Source: Gigaspora margarita (lineage: Eukaryota; Glomeromycota; Glomeromycetes; Diversisporales; Gigasporaceae). From it: a DNA stretch of 64,000 nucleotides. The notes under the pieces were generated by a model, which saw only the letters and a program-made list of their open reading frames with translations, had not been told where the DNA came from and made no database searches. Positions within the stretch are counted from its first letter, which is position 1, and each line of letters begins with the position of its first letter. The translations under genes and the position numbers were made by a program. Positions 33,833-45,377 of the stretch are shown here, in pieces. The stretch lies in contig WTPW01002131.1 of assembly GCA_009809945.1 (NCBI GenBank), positions 48,488-112,487 on the forward strand. The letters are read 5' to 3'.

Positions 33833-35859
33833 TTGAATTAATGTAAATATATCTGTAGGGTACATTAAATTTTTTGTACCCATTATTTTGATCATATGAT
33901 ATTACAGTAATACTGACATTGTTTGTATTAGGTTAGAGTTAGATAAGAACTATCTATGTTAGGATTTGAGTTTAGTCTATTATATATAAAATCGCTTAAG
34001 AAAACTTTTTATTAATACACAGAAGTTGGTTTAGTATGCAATTTCTTGCAAATGAGTAATTTTTGTCAAAAATAAATGTTTGTTTTGAATTTCCCTGATC
34101 AGTAACATTACACCAGATTTTGAATTTTAGTAGTGACCTATAGGTCACATGATGTGGGTATATGTACCTTTAAGTACATATATATAAACCTGAAATAGAT
34201 ACTGCAAAATAATGCTCCAATTTTCTTTTTAGCTATATAGATGAATATTATCTATTTTTGTTGTGTTTAGGGTTTCATGTAATTGGTAAGTACAGTTTAG
34301 GTCTTGAAGTTTAGTAAATTTAAGAAGAGGTCAGTAGTTTATATGGGAGAATTAGTCCTAATCTAAAGGCTTTTGTTATAGGTATTAAAGTTTAAGTATA
34401 TAATACTAGAACTTTGCTGATTCTGAACTTTACCCAAAATTTCTTCAAATCATGTATAATTTTAAAAGTACTCAAATCATCTAATCAAGTTTACTTATAA
34501 GTTTGCGTACCTAGTTTTATATGACAGTGTCATGCAACTACTTTATGATAATTATTTCCAAATATTGAGTACCTTGTATCAGTATAAATCAATAAAAATT
34601 AGCCAATAATATGAACTAAAATTTATATAAAATATAAATAATGGGTACTCACAGGTACAATAGCTGAGTATATATGAGGATGAAAGCATTTTGGGTTTGA
34701 AAACCCAAAATTAAAATTTGAAAACAAAATTGTTTTTGATCTATTTTATTTAAAAGATGAAATTATTTGATACTTTTTTTGAATTGACGAAATTATAAGG
34801 AACATATCTATATAAATTTTATTTGCTCTTCCTTATAAAAAATTTTAATTTTCTTTAATAAAGATAAAATAGACCTTTTTTAAAAATTAATTTTGGTGGC
34901 ATTACTAGAGCTGAGTAACAGTACTATTCAAGCCTACCTGTTTGTACAAGGGCTTAGTTTTTTGAGCTTTTACTCTTACTCTAGAGCTTGGAATTTGATA
35001 CTCTAGCATGGCTCTTGTGAGCCTACTTGCAGATATCTAAAGTAGTCTAGGCCCATGTGAAGATCTAGTATCAGTATAATAGGACAGGACTCCAAGCAAT
35101 TTATGAATAGCTAACAATTTTAAAACATTGTTATATATTTCTAAAATAGAAAAGATCTACAGAAAAACAGTCAAAAATAAGCATTAATATTACTAAATAT
35201 AGAAAAGATCTACAAAAATAGTTAAAAATAAGCAAAAGCTAATTGTTACCCATCTATATATAGCTTGCTAAAAATAAAAATATAACATGCATAAAATTGC
35301 TGTAATTTGCCAAAATGCTTTATATAACCTTTTTTAAAATTAACCTCAATTTGCTAAAACTTAAATTTGGACCTCAGACCAAATTTTCTGCAATTTGCTA
35401 AAAAAAAATATAACATATATCAGAGATGTCCGGGGTCCTGGTACATGGCTTTAGACAACCCCTATTTTTAGTAATTTTATAATTAACCTGACCTATCTAT
35501 ATATATTTTGGGGTTCTGGTATGATATTAAATTTATATTAGCAAAGAAGTTAATTAATTTAAAATATAAAATTCATTAATATGTCAACTCTGCTTGATGA
35601 TCAGAATGCAGTATCAGGTATAACAAAATCAAAGCAAAACAATTTTTTTTTAAAGTGAAGCTCTCAACAAGGCACATCCAACAAAAAAAAGTTCATTTAA
35701 TTCTGATCACTGGAGCAAAAGTTATTTAACAAAATGTAGTTTTGTCATTTTTAACAAATTAGAAAAATTGGCCAAAACCCAGTTATAACCTATATGAAAT
35801 GTTCAAGGTCCTGGTGCAGTTATGTGATTTCATACAGACAAATCCAAGAAACTGAAGTA
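33833..35859. other. Gene-free stretch with small palindromes
   Basis: Holds a 16-bp perfect palindrome GTGACCTATAGGTCAC (34133-34148), a hairpin TTTTGGGTTTGAAAACCCAAAA near 34690, and GGGGTCCTGG-type dispersed motifs near 35430 and 35805. No gene recognised. Confidence 0.5.
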
Positions 35860-36600
35860 ATTAATACCTGTTTGGCAAGACCTGAGTAAGGAAATAATAA
35901 AGATCTTTGATATTGCTACAAAAAAACTGGAATTTCAGAAACTGGAGGCCAAAGAACTAAATAGGCACAACCCTAGAAAAGGAGGGTTCACCAATCTGGC
36001 CACCAGGAACTATTACACTAGAAGAAAAATCTATGCTATATAAGTAAGTACTAAGAAAGAAATCATAATAGCACCTAAGCCAAGGTAAATTTACTCATTC
36101 AGGCTAACTAGTTTGGTAGTTTGGGAGAGATCAATATTAGGACAATAGAAAAAGTTGGATATAGGTGTCAGGATCAGAATGAACTTTATAAGAGCATAAG
36201 TAGGTAGTCTAGTGGTTCAATGGCAAGCCTCAACCCAAGTGTTTGCCTCACTATAGTGTAAACTATTAAAGGCTGGATAATACATATGTAGGGCATAAAT
36301 TACACTAGCAGGCTTTGCTGCAAGAATAAAGTAGTCCTAAGGTAGTGAATTATTAATAAGGTAGCCTGACAGATTAATTAAAATAATTAGAATACAGATG
36401 AAATGATAGGTAAAACATGAACCAGAGAATGAAATAGGCAATTCCCATAGATAGGTTGCAGGTATGGCAACTATTGTACGTAAAACCTTGCACCAAAAGT
36501 ACATATGTAGCTAGTTTTACACTCAGCTATGTAACAAAATATCATAATAGAGTACTTAATAAATTTAATGGCTCAAGCAGCACACCTTAAATAAAAAAAA
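35860..36600 (+). mobile_element. 5'-truncated copy of the SINE-like element
   Basis: Aligns with the body of the element at 4498-6842: TAATAAAGATCTTTGAT, GGAGGGTTCACCAA, GGCTAACTAGTTTGG, GAACCAGAGA and GGTTGCAGGTATGGCAACTA. It ends in an A-rich tail (about 36590-36600). The tRNA-like head is missing, and no convincing target-site duplication is visible. Confidence 0.65.
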
Positions 36601-36748
36601 AATTAATAAATTTTTAAAAAATCTTTATGCCGAAAGTTTATTAATAAATTCGCTATCCATCATATCAAAGGTATATAAAATTTACTATCTGAAAGAATTT
36701 CAAATAGACCAGATTTGATACTTTTTAATTGGTCTTCTTATTGAGAGT

Positions 36749-36991
36749 TTGCCATACGAGAATGATTTATATCGTCGAACGTTATTGAAGTTGCTACATA
36801 AGCCAGAATTATGCCATATAACTGATATTACGACAAACATCAGGTGTGGCTTTTTGACACGTCGGCCACGCCTTGCTTTATGTCCGTGGATGCTACAAAA
36901 ATATTACGTCATAGATCATATATCTGCATCTATAGTCACAGTTTCATTAGCAATTCTAAGTACATACCATTCATTAGATCGTGAAGATTAG
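36749..36991 (+). CDS. Hypothetical 80-residue frame, doubtful
   Basis: An ATG-started frame of 80 codons, less AT-rich than its surroundings and with a varied amino-acid composition (basic N-terminal half, hydrophobic stretch near residues 55-70). It lies between a SINE-like relic and the convergent F-box gene. No domain or family is recognised, and chance cannot be excluded. Confidence 0.2.
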   Translation: MPYENDLYRRTLLKLLHKPELCHITDITTNIRCGFLTRRPRLALCPWMLQKYYVIDHISASIVTVSLAILSTYHSLDRED

Positions 36992-37378
36992 CTAACATGC
37001 TTATGATCCAATGAACCTTAATAATCGAATGTATGTATTATAGTAATACTGAGAAATTTATTAATAACATTTTTCGATCTAAATATAAGTAATACAATAC
37101 TATCATTAGGCTTAGATTCAGATAATTTATAATCTATTAACCAATTTGCACTTGTTCGAAAACTATTTGCTTATATTTGTATAAAATTTGCTTATCGATT
37201 AATTTTCAAAGAACTTATCTGAACTCAAGTACTAGCTATCACGGCAAAGCATTTTAACCATCATATTAAATTGATGATTTATTTTATTAATCATTTGCAT
37301 TAAAAATATCGCCAACATTTTATAAATTTATAAATGCTAAAATGTCTTAAAATTAATTATAACAGTGGCTTATAGAAA

Positions 37379-38878
37379 TTAGCAATTAACAATAATATTT
37401 TCAGATGGTACTAAAGTAACATATCCTTCCACTTCTTTTTTAATATCATCACCCAAACTGGAATAATTACCTAAACCTACGTTTTTCAAAGTTCTTTTTC
37501 GTATGCAGAATTCGATTATCGCATTAGCTTTTTTCTCGTTATTTAGACTATCAACCAGCAGACTTTTTAAAGGAGCATAACAATGATTGAGCCAAATATC
37601 AATATATAAATTTAACCAAGTATTACCTAAGTCGATATATTGCAATGTTAACGGTAATATTTCTGCAAACTGATTGACTCGTATTTTTATTTCTTCTTTT
37701 GGTATGCAATCATAGTGCCATAACGTGAGAAATTGAAGTTTTTGTAGATTACCAATAAACTCTAGGAGTTGTGTGGGAAACTCAACTAATGAAATATCAA
37801 GATGTGTAATGTTTGGGCAGAAGAATGTAAGAGCTTTCAGTAATAACGATGTCTCATGCCCCTCGAAATCAAGCTTTAGTCGTTGCAGTAATAAGCCAAT
37901 CTTTTCTAAAATTTGTATTATACTCGGTGTATCATTCAGGCAATCAGTAATTTCTAAAGTGGTGATTTTATAATGGCTTGTGTCCAATATTTTCAATAGT
38001 TTCATTTTTTTGCAATACTTGATGCGAAAAGTTTCTAAATTTTTGCAATTCATCAGAACCTCGAACTCTGCGTTATCAGCACTATTCTCTAATATAACTT
38101 CTTGTAATGATTTTTTTTGACTCTCTAAAGCCGAAATGATACCAAAATACTCTATAGTAATTCCTCCTCCACTAACTAAGGTGAATTTCCTAAGTTGCTC
38201 TTGTGATTTTATAATATTTATAAGTGCATGACTGACTTCTGATCCATAGTCATAATAATATTCAAGCTCCAATGCACTAATTTTTGTAACATTTTTTGGC
38301 AAGATTTTTAACAATATAGTAGCATTTTCGATGCTGTGGTCTGATATTCCCCTTAAAGATAAATCTTGGAGTTGTGAAAAAAATTGTTCGTTTCGTTCTA
38401 ATGAGTAGAAGATTTTTGGTTTAAATTCATGAAAATATAGATATAAATTGTGCAAAGTGGCACCACTCTCAACAAATAATTTAAATAGCAAATTAATAAT
38501 GTAATAACTCATTGGGCTATAATACCAACAAATGCGCTGGAATTCGATCCATTTTTTAACCTTACTTTCTAGACTTGATAAATCGAGAACCTTTAGAAAT
38601 CTTGCGTAATTAAATAACGTATCGGGAAATTTTACATCTATACCATATTCATTCAACACGGATATTTCGTTTTCGCTAAGAGATGAAAAGTATTGCGAAA
38701 TGAATAATGTGCTTTTATTGAATGAAAACGGATTTTTCCAAAGGATTGGGATTGTTATTTTGCACCAATATCGGTTCACAAGTGCGCACGAGTATAAGGA
38801 ATAAAATTCATTATTTAAATTAATAAGAATATTTTCCAATAATTCGGGTATATCTCCCATAAATATTTTTGATGCCAT
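37379..38878 (-). CDS. F-box protein with leucine-rich C-terminal region
   Basis: A single-exon gene of 499 residues starting at ATG (38878-38876). Residues about 8-50 form an F-box: IPELLENILINLNN, then LYSCALVNRYWCKITIPILW, with the conserved LxxCxxVNRxW pattern. F-box proteins bind Skp1 and recruit substrates to SCF ubiquitin ligases. The rest is leucine-rich with repeated L..L.L segments (around LQDLSLRG, ITHLDISL, LQFLTLWHY), consistent with a substrate-binding LRR-like fold, though individual repeats are degenerate. Long families of intronless proteins of this shape are known in Glomeromycotina. The frame is intact without lesions and the GC content exceeds the flanks. There is no TATA box; a CRE-like motif lies about 63-77 bp upstream. 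Substrate unknown. Confidence 0.9.
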   Translation of the reverse strand: MASKIFMGDIPELLENILINLNNEFYSLYSCALVNRYWCKITIPILWKNPFSFNKSTLFISQYFSSLSENEISVLNEYGIDVKFPDTLFNYARFLKVLDLSSLESKVKKWIEFQRICWYYSPMSYYIINLLFKLFVESGATLHNLYLYFHEFKPKIFYSLERNEQFFSQLQDLSLRGISDHSIENATILLKILPKNVTKISALELEYYYDYGSEVSHALINIIKSQEQLRKFTLVSGGGITIEYFGIISALESQKKSLQEVILENSADNAEFEVLMNCKNLETFRIKYCKKMKLLKILDTSHYKITTLEITDCLNDTPSIIQILEKIGLLLQRLKLDFEGHETSLLLKALTFFCPNITHLDISLVEFPTQLLEFIGNLQKLQFLTLWHYDCIPKEEIKIRVNQFAEILPLTLQYIDLGNTWLNLYIDIWLNHCYAPLKSLLVDSLNNEKKANAIIEFCIRKRTLKNVGLGNYSSLGDDIKKEVEGYVTLVPSENIIVNC

Positions 38879-38940
38879 TTGAAATGAGAAAGGAAGTTTG
38901 AAGTTAAGATTCGTTTTTGTAGTGTAGCACGAGATAGCTG

Positions 38941-38955
38941 CGCGACGTCATCGCG
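38941..38955 (-). promoter_or_regulatory. CRE/ATF-like near-palindrome upstream of the F-box gene
   Basis: CGCGACGTCATCGCG, centred on GACGTCA, lies 63-77 bp upstream of the ATG in one of the few CpG-rich spots of the window. Resemblance to bZIP (ATF/CREB) sites is by motif only. Confidence 0.35.
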
Positions 38956-38999
38956 AGAAACCAGGAACGAAAAACTTGATAGTGGTTAGATTTGAATGT

Positions 39000-39640
39000 T
39001 TTTTCTTATTAACTCAATTAGCCAAATAAGAGAAAGGAAATCCAATAATTCTTTGTCGTTTTTAGTAATAATTATTATATAACAATCAACAAAGCTTCAT
39101 CAATTTTTTAACATCAGTATAGATTAGATTTTTGATTTATTGTTATGCGTTGATGTGCAACGCAATGGTTGTATACATAAGTATTTATATATTCGTAAAT
39201 AATGTAAGGGGATGGTTTTGGGATGACGGACTGGTAATTAAAATACAACTTAAAAACACGAATATTTGTTATGTATTACTATTATTATTACGGACAGGAC
39301 CGACAAATTATTTAAAGAATTAATATAGCATGATTCAGATATAAATACAATCAATTCCTATATTAAAATAATTCATTTTTTTGCCATAAAACGCACGAAT
39401 ATAAAATAATTTGGAAGTCAAAGAATCAATAATACAGAAATAGAAATCGGATCTTCAGAATCAGGATCTTATTCTATATAGAATGGTATTGTATAACGGC
39501 AATCAAGATTAACAATTAAGGACGACCATGAGAAAATAAATTACAGAATCAGGTATTGCACTTTCAAAGTTAGACTAAAAATTTTATGCACACGAGCAAG
39601 CGTTACATCGGATGTGAAGATGTAACATGCGAAGTTTCTA
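39000..39640. other. Gene-free stretch
   Basis: 5' flank of the F-box gene and beyond. A 63-codon frame at 39132-39323 shows no recognisable feature. Confidence 0.4.
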
Positions 39641-39653
39641 TATGCATTCACAC

Positions 39654-40606
39654 TAGGGTTGCTGGTGCACATATAAATTTAGTAGTGCATCATTGGTGCA
39701 CCATTGAATTTTTTGGTGCATAGGTGCACCAAGTGGTGCACCATATTAAAAAATAATATTAAAATTAAATTTTTTTATTATGAATAATATTAAATTTAAA
39801 TAATTAAAATAATATTTAATAATTTTTAATTATTTATTAATAATTTATATATAAAATGTCACATAGTATTTGGAGAGCCCCTATACTTGGTAAGAAGAAC
39901 TTACAAATCAAAATAAATAAGATTTAAAAATCATTGATTTCAAAATAAATANATNAGNAATTTAATTCANAATCAGAAACCNGAACCTNANTTATAAATT
40001 NCTAATATTTTGACTAATAAATTATTGTTAACTCACAATTAAATCAATATAAATAATTAAAAGTTAAAAATATATCTTAAAATAATTATATACTTGAACT
40101 AAAGGGAAGATTAATAACTTTATTTTGTTTTTTTTTATAGCAATATACAATTGCTTAATAAATAATGTTTAAGATTACAAAATTTACTTTATGTGTTTGA
40201 AAATAAGCTTCTTTTTTGAACAAAAAATTACATAAAAAAAAACTAAAAGTTTATTTAAATTGTTGAATTTTTTAAATAATTGAAAAGCATACTAATATAA
40301 ATTTGTCTAAATGATGCCAAATTTTAACTATAGGTGTATTTTGATGTTCTGAACAAGTTTACTTAATCACACTTTTAAGATTTACTTAATTATATTTAGA
40401 CTTTTATATATAGCAACTGCTAGCAATTTTTTATAAATTTTTAAAAAAATAAGAAAAGTAGCTTATTTTCAGTAGTTGGACATATATGGTAATAAGTTAA
40501 ATCTGATTGGCTCGCCACCCTGCACCATCCCTGCATTTGGTGCACCAGGTGCACCACCCAACTTAGTGCACCATTGGTGCACCAAGCATCCTGCACCAGC
40601 AACCCT
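39654..40606. mobile_element. hAT-like element with GGTGCACC subterminal palindromes
   Basis: Termini TAGGGTTGCTGGTGCA and TGCACCAGCAACCCT are flanked by ATTCACAC (39646-39653) and AATCACAC (40607-40614), seven of eight identical. Within about 120 bp of each end, TGGTGCACCA-type palindromes recur many times in both halves. The interior is AT-rich with a relic of the CTTAAGTAAA foldback family near 40340 and ambiguous bases at 39952-40001. Two overlapping frames at about 40470-40690 arise from the palindromes. Confidence 0.85.
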
Positions 40607-41240
40607 AATCACACCCTTGCTTTGCCATATGCATTTATCCAATAAGATGCAAGATTTTGCGTACAAAGCCATTTATTTTGCAATATAAGCATACACTACG
40701 TGAAATCTTCAATATCACTCCATTTCTGTTATTTGAGTAAATGGTCCTGTCATATACCATCCTTACTGATAGCTACATTAAAGAAGTTTATTTTGAAAAC
40801 TTTTAAAAGATTAAATAGATGATGACAAAATTTTAACTACTTGGCAAAATAGTGTACAATTAATACAAAAGCTAAACAACAGAAATAGTAATTTATAAAT
40901 AATATTAATCGATGCATGTTCTGGTGTTGTAATTAAACTTTTGAAATGCCTTGTTACATATGATATGATTACGAAATTTATAAATAATAATAAATATAGC
41001 ACATATGGGTTAACTTAAAATATAATAAAGCAGGAAATAATTGTGACAGATTAAAATGAAATCCAGATTAAAATGAAATTATAGTATAAAATCTCGAAAA
41101 CTAAATTTTTTTTGGGGTGCATTTTTTAGGGTTAGGGTTAGGGTTAGGGTTTAGTTTTAAAAAAAGTTATAATAAACAAGTATTAGTAGGTTTTAGAAGG
41201 TTAGCAGTAGAAAATATAGATTTTATTTTAAATTATAAGC
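40607..41240. other. Gene-free stretch with a short telomere-like tract
   Basis: No gene recognised. (TTAGGG)4 lies at 41126-41149, annotated separately. A CATATACCATCCTTACTG segment near 40752 resembles the CAGG(A/G)ATGG hAT-like end. Confidence 0.4.
41126..41149 (+). repeat. Interstitial (TTAGGG)4 tract
   Basis: Four perfect TTAGGG units followed by TTTAG. Shorter TTAGGGTTAGG runs occur near 3912, 14095, 22281, 45648-45664, 50605 and 63290. Confidence 0.9.
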
Positions 41241-42395
41241 AACAATAATTACACCCACACGCCTACGCCAGTCCTACGCCCACACTGAGAAGTTGTCAAA
41301 GACTCTTCAATAACACCTTAGTGTATGGGTGTAGTTGTTGCCCTCTTTCACTATATTTTAAGTTAATTAGAGGTATAGGCTGGCCCTGGCTCATTGGTCA
41401 GGTCGATGAGCAGGTCGGCCTTCAACCTGTAACTTTGTGGGCTGGGCTGATCGATTAAAAAGTGTAGAATTGATTCTCTTATAAAGCATATTTCAGGTCA
41501 AAAAATTGACTAAAAATCAACTATTTTTTACACCATTGTAGAATTTTTAGTCAGCTAATTTAGGTAATAAATTGCTAAATTGGCAATTATTGAATGTAAA
41601 AAGTGGAAATGTTCTAGTAGCATAGGCAATTAATCTACATAAAGTACTAATGTGTTATAATTTCTCAAAGACAAAGAAACAAAACCTAAATAATTTGGCA
41701 TTACTAGAATTTTGGCAGAATAAACTGATAGTTTTCTACGCTTTGATAAAGTTATGAGAATAATTCTGATTAGAAAAATTGTTCTAGCAAAAGGGTCAAC
41801 CTGGTCGACCAGTCTGAGCTTTTTTAAAATCAACCAGTTCATAATTTTTCCAACTATCAAAGAAGTGTGAACATTTTGGGCAAGTGTTAAAGTTTTATTT
41901 TTAGAAACTGAATTATAGCATTTTACTTTGCAGTGCACATTTTTTAAAAAATTGATATTTAATAATAAACCAAATACTATAAGATAGAAAGAGGTAATTT
42001 GGTGAAGAGAATTAATTTGGCAAATTTTGATATTGCATAATCTAATGATCAGAATCAAATAATTTTTATACTATTCAATTTATCTTAATAAACAAATCAA
42101 ATAGTACCAAGCTCACCTATTTCTGATAACTGGTCACAAGATATTTTGATCCTTTGTTATATTTATACTTTGTCAAAATACCTCTTAAGAATTATTTTGG
42201 TACAATCTATAATTGAGAATATTTTGTGATTCAGTGATCAGAATTGAATAACTTTGTATTATTTGATTCATCTCACAAAGACAAATCAAATGAATAAAAA
42301 TTATTCAATTCTGATGGATCATATAAGATACCATCAATTTACCAAATTGCTCCACCTTTCTAAAATTCAAGCTTTTTGATACAATGTATAATGGG
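41241..42395. other. Gene-free stretch with GC-rich patches
   Basis: CCTACGCC direct repeats near 41260-41285 lie inside a weak inverted repeat (ACACCC...GGGTGT). GC-rich GGTCAGGTCGATGAGCAGG sequence is near 41396, and GGTCGACC near 41801. The 142-codon reverse frame (41630-42058) has no recognisable domain and is not called. Confidence 0.4.
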
Positions 42396-42399
42396 AGAT

Positions 42400-42825
42400 T
42401 CCAATTTCACTAACACCTAATTTGCCAACACCTATTTTACTGACAGCCATTTGACTAACAGCTCACTTCTCTGACAACGCATTTTACCTACAGTCTATTT
42501 CACTGACAGTTTATTTCTCAGATTTCACTTTCCAACAACCCATTTCCCTGACAGTTCATTTCATCAGCAACTTTGGCCTGATTTGGATTAGGGTTGGCCC
42601 GCTTTATAGTTAGTAATAGCTAGAGGTAGATCATGAATAAAAAAGAATTATCAGTGAAATGAACTGTCAAGAAAATGGGTTGTCAAGAAAGTGAAGACAG
42701 TGAAATGGCTGTTAGGAAAATAGACTGTAAGTAAAATGTGTTGTCAGAGAAGTAGGCTGTCAGTGAAATAGCTGTCAGTGAAATAGGTATCAGCAAATTA
42801 GGTGTCAGCGAAGTTTACCAAATCT
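42400..42825. mobile_element. Foldback element with arms made of about nine 18-19-bp units
   Basis: The left arm (42410-42562) repeats TTTCACTGACAGC-like units. The right arm (about 42645-42822) has the matching series in reverse (GACAGTGAAAT, TGTCAGTGAAAT, AAATTAGGTGTCAGCGAA). Variants occur in the same order in both arms (for example ACACCTAATTTGC and CAACCCATTT), so the arms pair unit for unit. The spacer is about 85 bp. There is no coding frame. Confidence 0.8.
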
Positions 42826-43450
42826 ATGTATAATCTATTTCAGAAACAGATTGCAACATAGTATATAGTTATCTAAAGAGAAAAAAGATGTGAACAAATA
42901 TGGTTTTTTGATTGGTTATATTTTTGTATAATATTGTGGAATGCAATGGTCTGCTTTGCATTTTGTATTAAACTGGTTTGATATGGCTTTCATACATATA
43001 TACATGCTATTCGTATATGATTAATCCTTCAAGAGGACTATTTAAGTAAGTATTTCAAGTTTAAGTTGTGCCTCATTTGATTTATTTTTTATTTTACTAG
43101 TATTATTATAATAATATTTCTGCGCCCAAAAATCTCCTTATTCTGCCCTGCTTATTTGATTGATCATTGTTATATTTGATCATCCTTAAACCTTTCAATG
43201 TATCTCTGTAACACATGTTGCTCCTATTACCTTATTTAGATATCCTTGAGGGGAGAGTAATTTGCTCTATAATTAATTAAAGCTATTATGATGCATCGAA
43301 TATCTATATTACTAATTATCATGCTATCGCTTTTGTACACAGATCAATTATATATGAATTATTATTACTTCTTTTAGAAATGAATGAATATGAAGCATTT
43401 AAATATTATTGTCTCACCCCTTACACAAAGTAATAGTATGATCAAGTTTA
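42823..43450. other. Gene-free stretch
   Basis: No gene or clear repeat seen. Confidence 0.4.
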
Positions 43451-43451
43451 T

Positions 43452-43743
43452 AGGTGTTGAAGGGCAATTAGACTTTTAGTTGTCATATCTCAATAACAAA
43501 TTGATTGTATAAGACAGAAAAGAGTTAAACTGACAATTGATTGGTATAAATAATTATATAGATTACATATGTATATAAGTCTGATGTGTTAGCTCTTTGT
43601 GTATTAAGAGGTTTTTGTCCCTTATACATAATAGAGAGAGCAAGCATTAGGTATTAGATAGTGTTAGATATTATCTAAATGGTTCCTCTATTATAATAAA
43701 GTTTTCTTAATAAATGTTTATTATATTATATCTCTTGGTTTCA
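43452..43743 (+). mobile_element. Possible solo LTR, about 290 bp
   Basis: Begins close to TGTTGAAGGGCAATTAGA (43455) and ends ...TTGGTTTCA (43743). It has a TATA-like TATATAAGT (about 43573), an AATAAAG polyadenylation-type signal near 43696, and flanking TTTAT on both sides (43447-43451, 43744-43748). These are the parts of a retrotransposon LTR, but no internal domain or second LTR is present. Confidence 0.45.
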
Positions 43744-45377
43744 TTTATTTTTGTATTGTTTCTTTGCGAATCCCCTTTTAGTATATTTATAAACCCAGAC
43801 TTATATATTCCTTCTTTTGTTACTATTGCTGACCTAAATCTGGTCTACTCTTCCAAATTTTGATAGTAATACTAGTTTTGTCTATTGATATACTGCTTGA
43901 TTTCTAAAAAAAACTAAAATAGCTTAAAATCTATTTGAAAAATATAAAACCACAGCAATATAATAAACTACTAATAATAAATGTACAATAAAAATTGCAT
44001 GTTTATCAATAGTAATAGTAATAATTATTAATAATCACATTAATGTTATATTGATCTTTTCATTGATATTTATAAAGATAATTCTATGTTGTTACATGCT
44101 TTATTTTTTTTATTCATTGTATATGAATCAATCTTTATTGCCTTATTTTACATATTTTCTTTAACACTTTATTGATTGCAAGGATATGGCTTTGTGACTT
44201 GTAAAATTTGTTATAATGAATGTCTAAATATACTAAACAATTCCAATCTTTAGTGTAACTTGAAATTCAAGCTAATGCCTTTAAGGATCTTTGTGTTGGC
44301 ATAACAAAAGAACTGCATAGTGCCAAAACATAATAGGAATAACTTGGAATACAAGTTTGTTCTGTCAAAAATTTTATGAAATAATCTGTGCTATCTACTA
44401 TGTTAAGCATAGTGGTCATAAAACAAACTAGAAAAGATAAATTATGTTTTTTTTTAAAAAAAAACTTATGCTAATTATTTTTTATTAGATTTGGATTAGA
44501 CAAGACACCAACCAGATTCTTGCTATTGCCAAAAATAAATGCAGCAGAAATGCAAACATTATTAAAATATATATGAATATTAAAATATATTCTTTTAATA
44601 TAAAAATTTAGCTAGCATTTAATATTTAGGCAATTATATATTAATCCATTTTTATTAGCTTTTTATTTATATATATATATATTTTATGTTTTAATTTTTT
44701 ACTTTATTATTATTATTTCTAACTTTATTATTTGCTTTTTTTTTAATAGATGTTAAATAGATACCAATCCTAAAATGATGATCCAGAATAAATATAAATT
44801 CAGCAATAATGCAGACTAGAATACATAAACTACTTTTTATCATTATTAATATATTAGCTTAATAGTTAAGATTAAATTGCGTTATCAACCTAGATTTCTA
44901 CCTCTTTAGAGAAATTCTAGAGACTAAACTGACTATTGCAAGAAGACACTTTATGTAATTTATACTAATTACTGTAGTATGCAAGGATCGAAAGAGATAC
45001 TATTATTTAGGCAGTATTTTGTAAAAAGGCTTAGAGAATTTGCAATTATGAAAGAGGCCACAATTAATAGTATATGAAGATACTAAGAATTGTAGCAATT
45101 GTATTTTAGTGAAGACACACTACTTCACTACTATTTTATTCAATAAACCAGAGATTCTTCTCTGCTTTTAGCAAGGGAAAAACCTTAAGTATTTATACAT
45201 GTTTGTCCAATATAAATAAATACAATAATAAATAAAGAACTCTAAATAATTGATATATTTTAATATATTCTAAATATAATGGCTATAATAAATATAATAA
45301 AGATAATAAATATATTACATATATCCTAAATATCAGCTATATTAGATATATAAATTATAACTATTAAACCTATTATG
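43744..45377. other. Gene-free stretch
   Basis: AT-rich. Around 45110-45180 an AATAAACCAGAGATTCTTCT segment looks like the 3' part of another LTR, but its ends cannot be set. No gene recognised. Confidence 0.35.

Noticed and set aside
40469-40688. Two overlapping frames with PGAPP-like residues
   Set aside because: Produced by the GGTGCACC palindromes of a hAT-like end on both strands.
41630-42058. 142-codon minus-strand frame, longest between 39 and 49 kb
   Set aside because: No domain, composition equals background, no homologue recalled; a chance frame is plausible, though it merits a database search.
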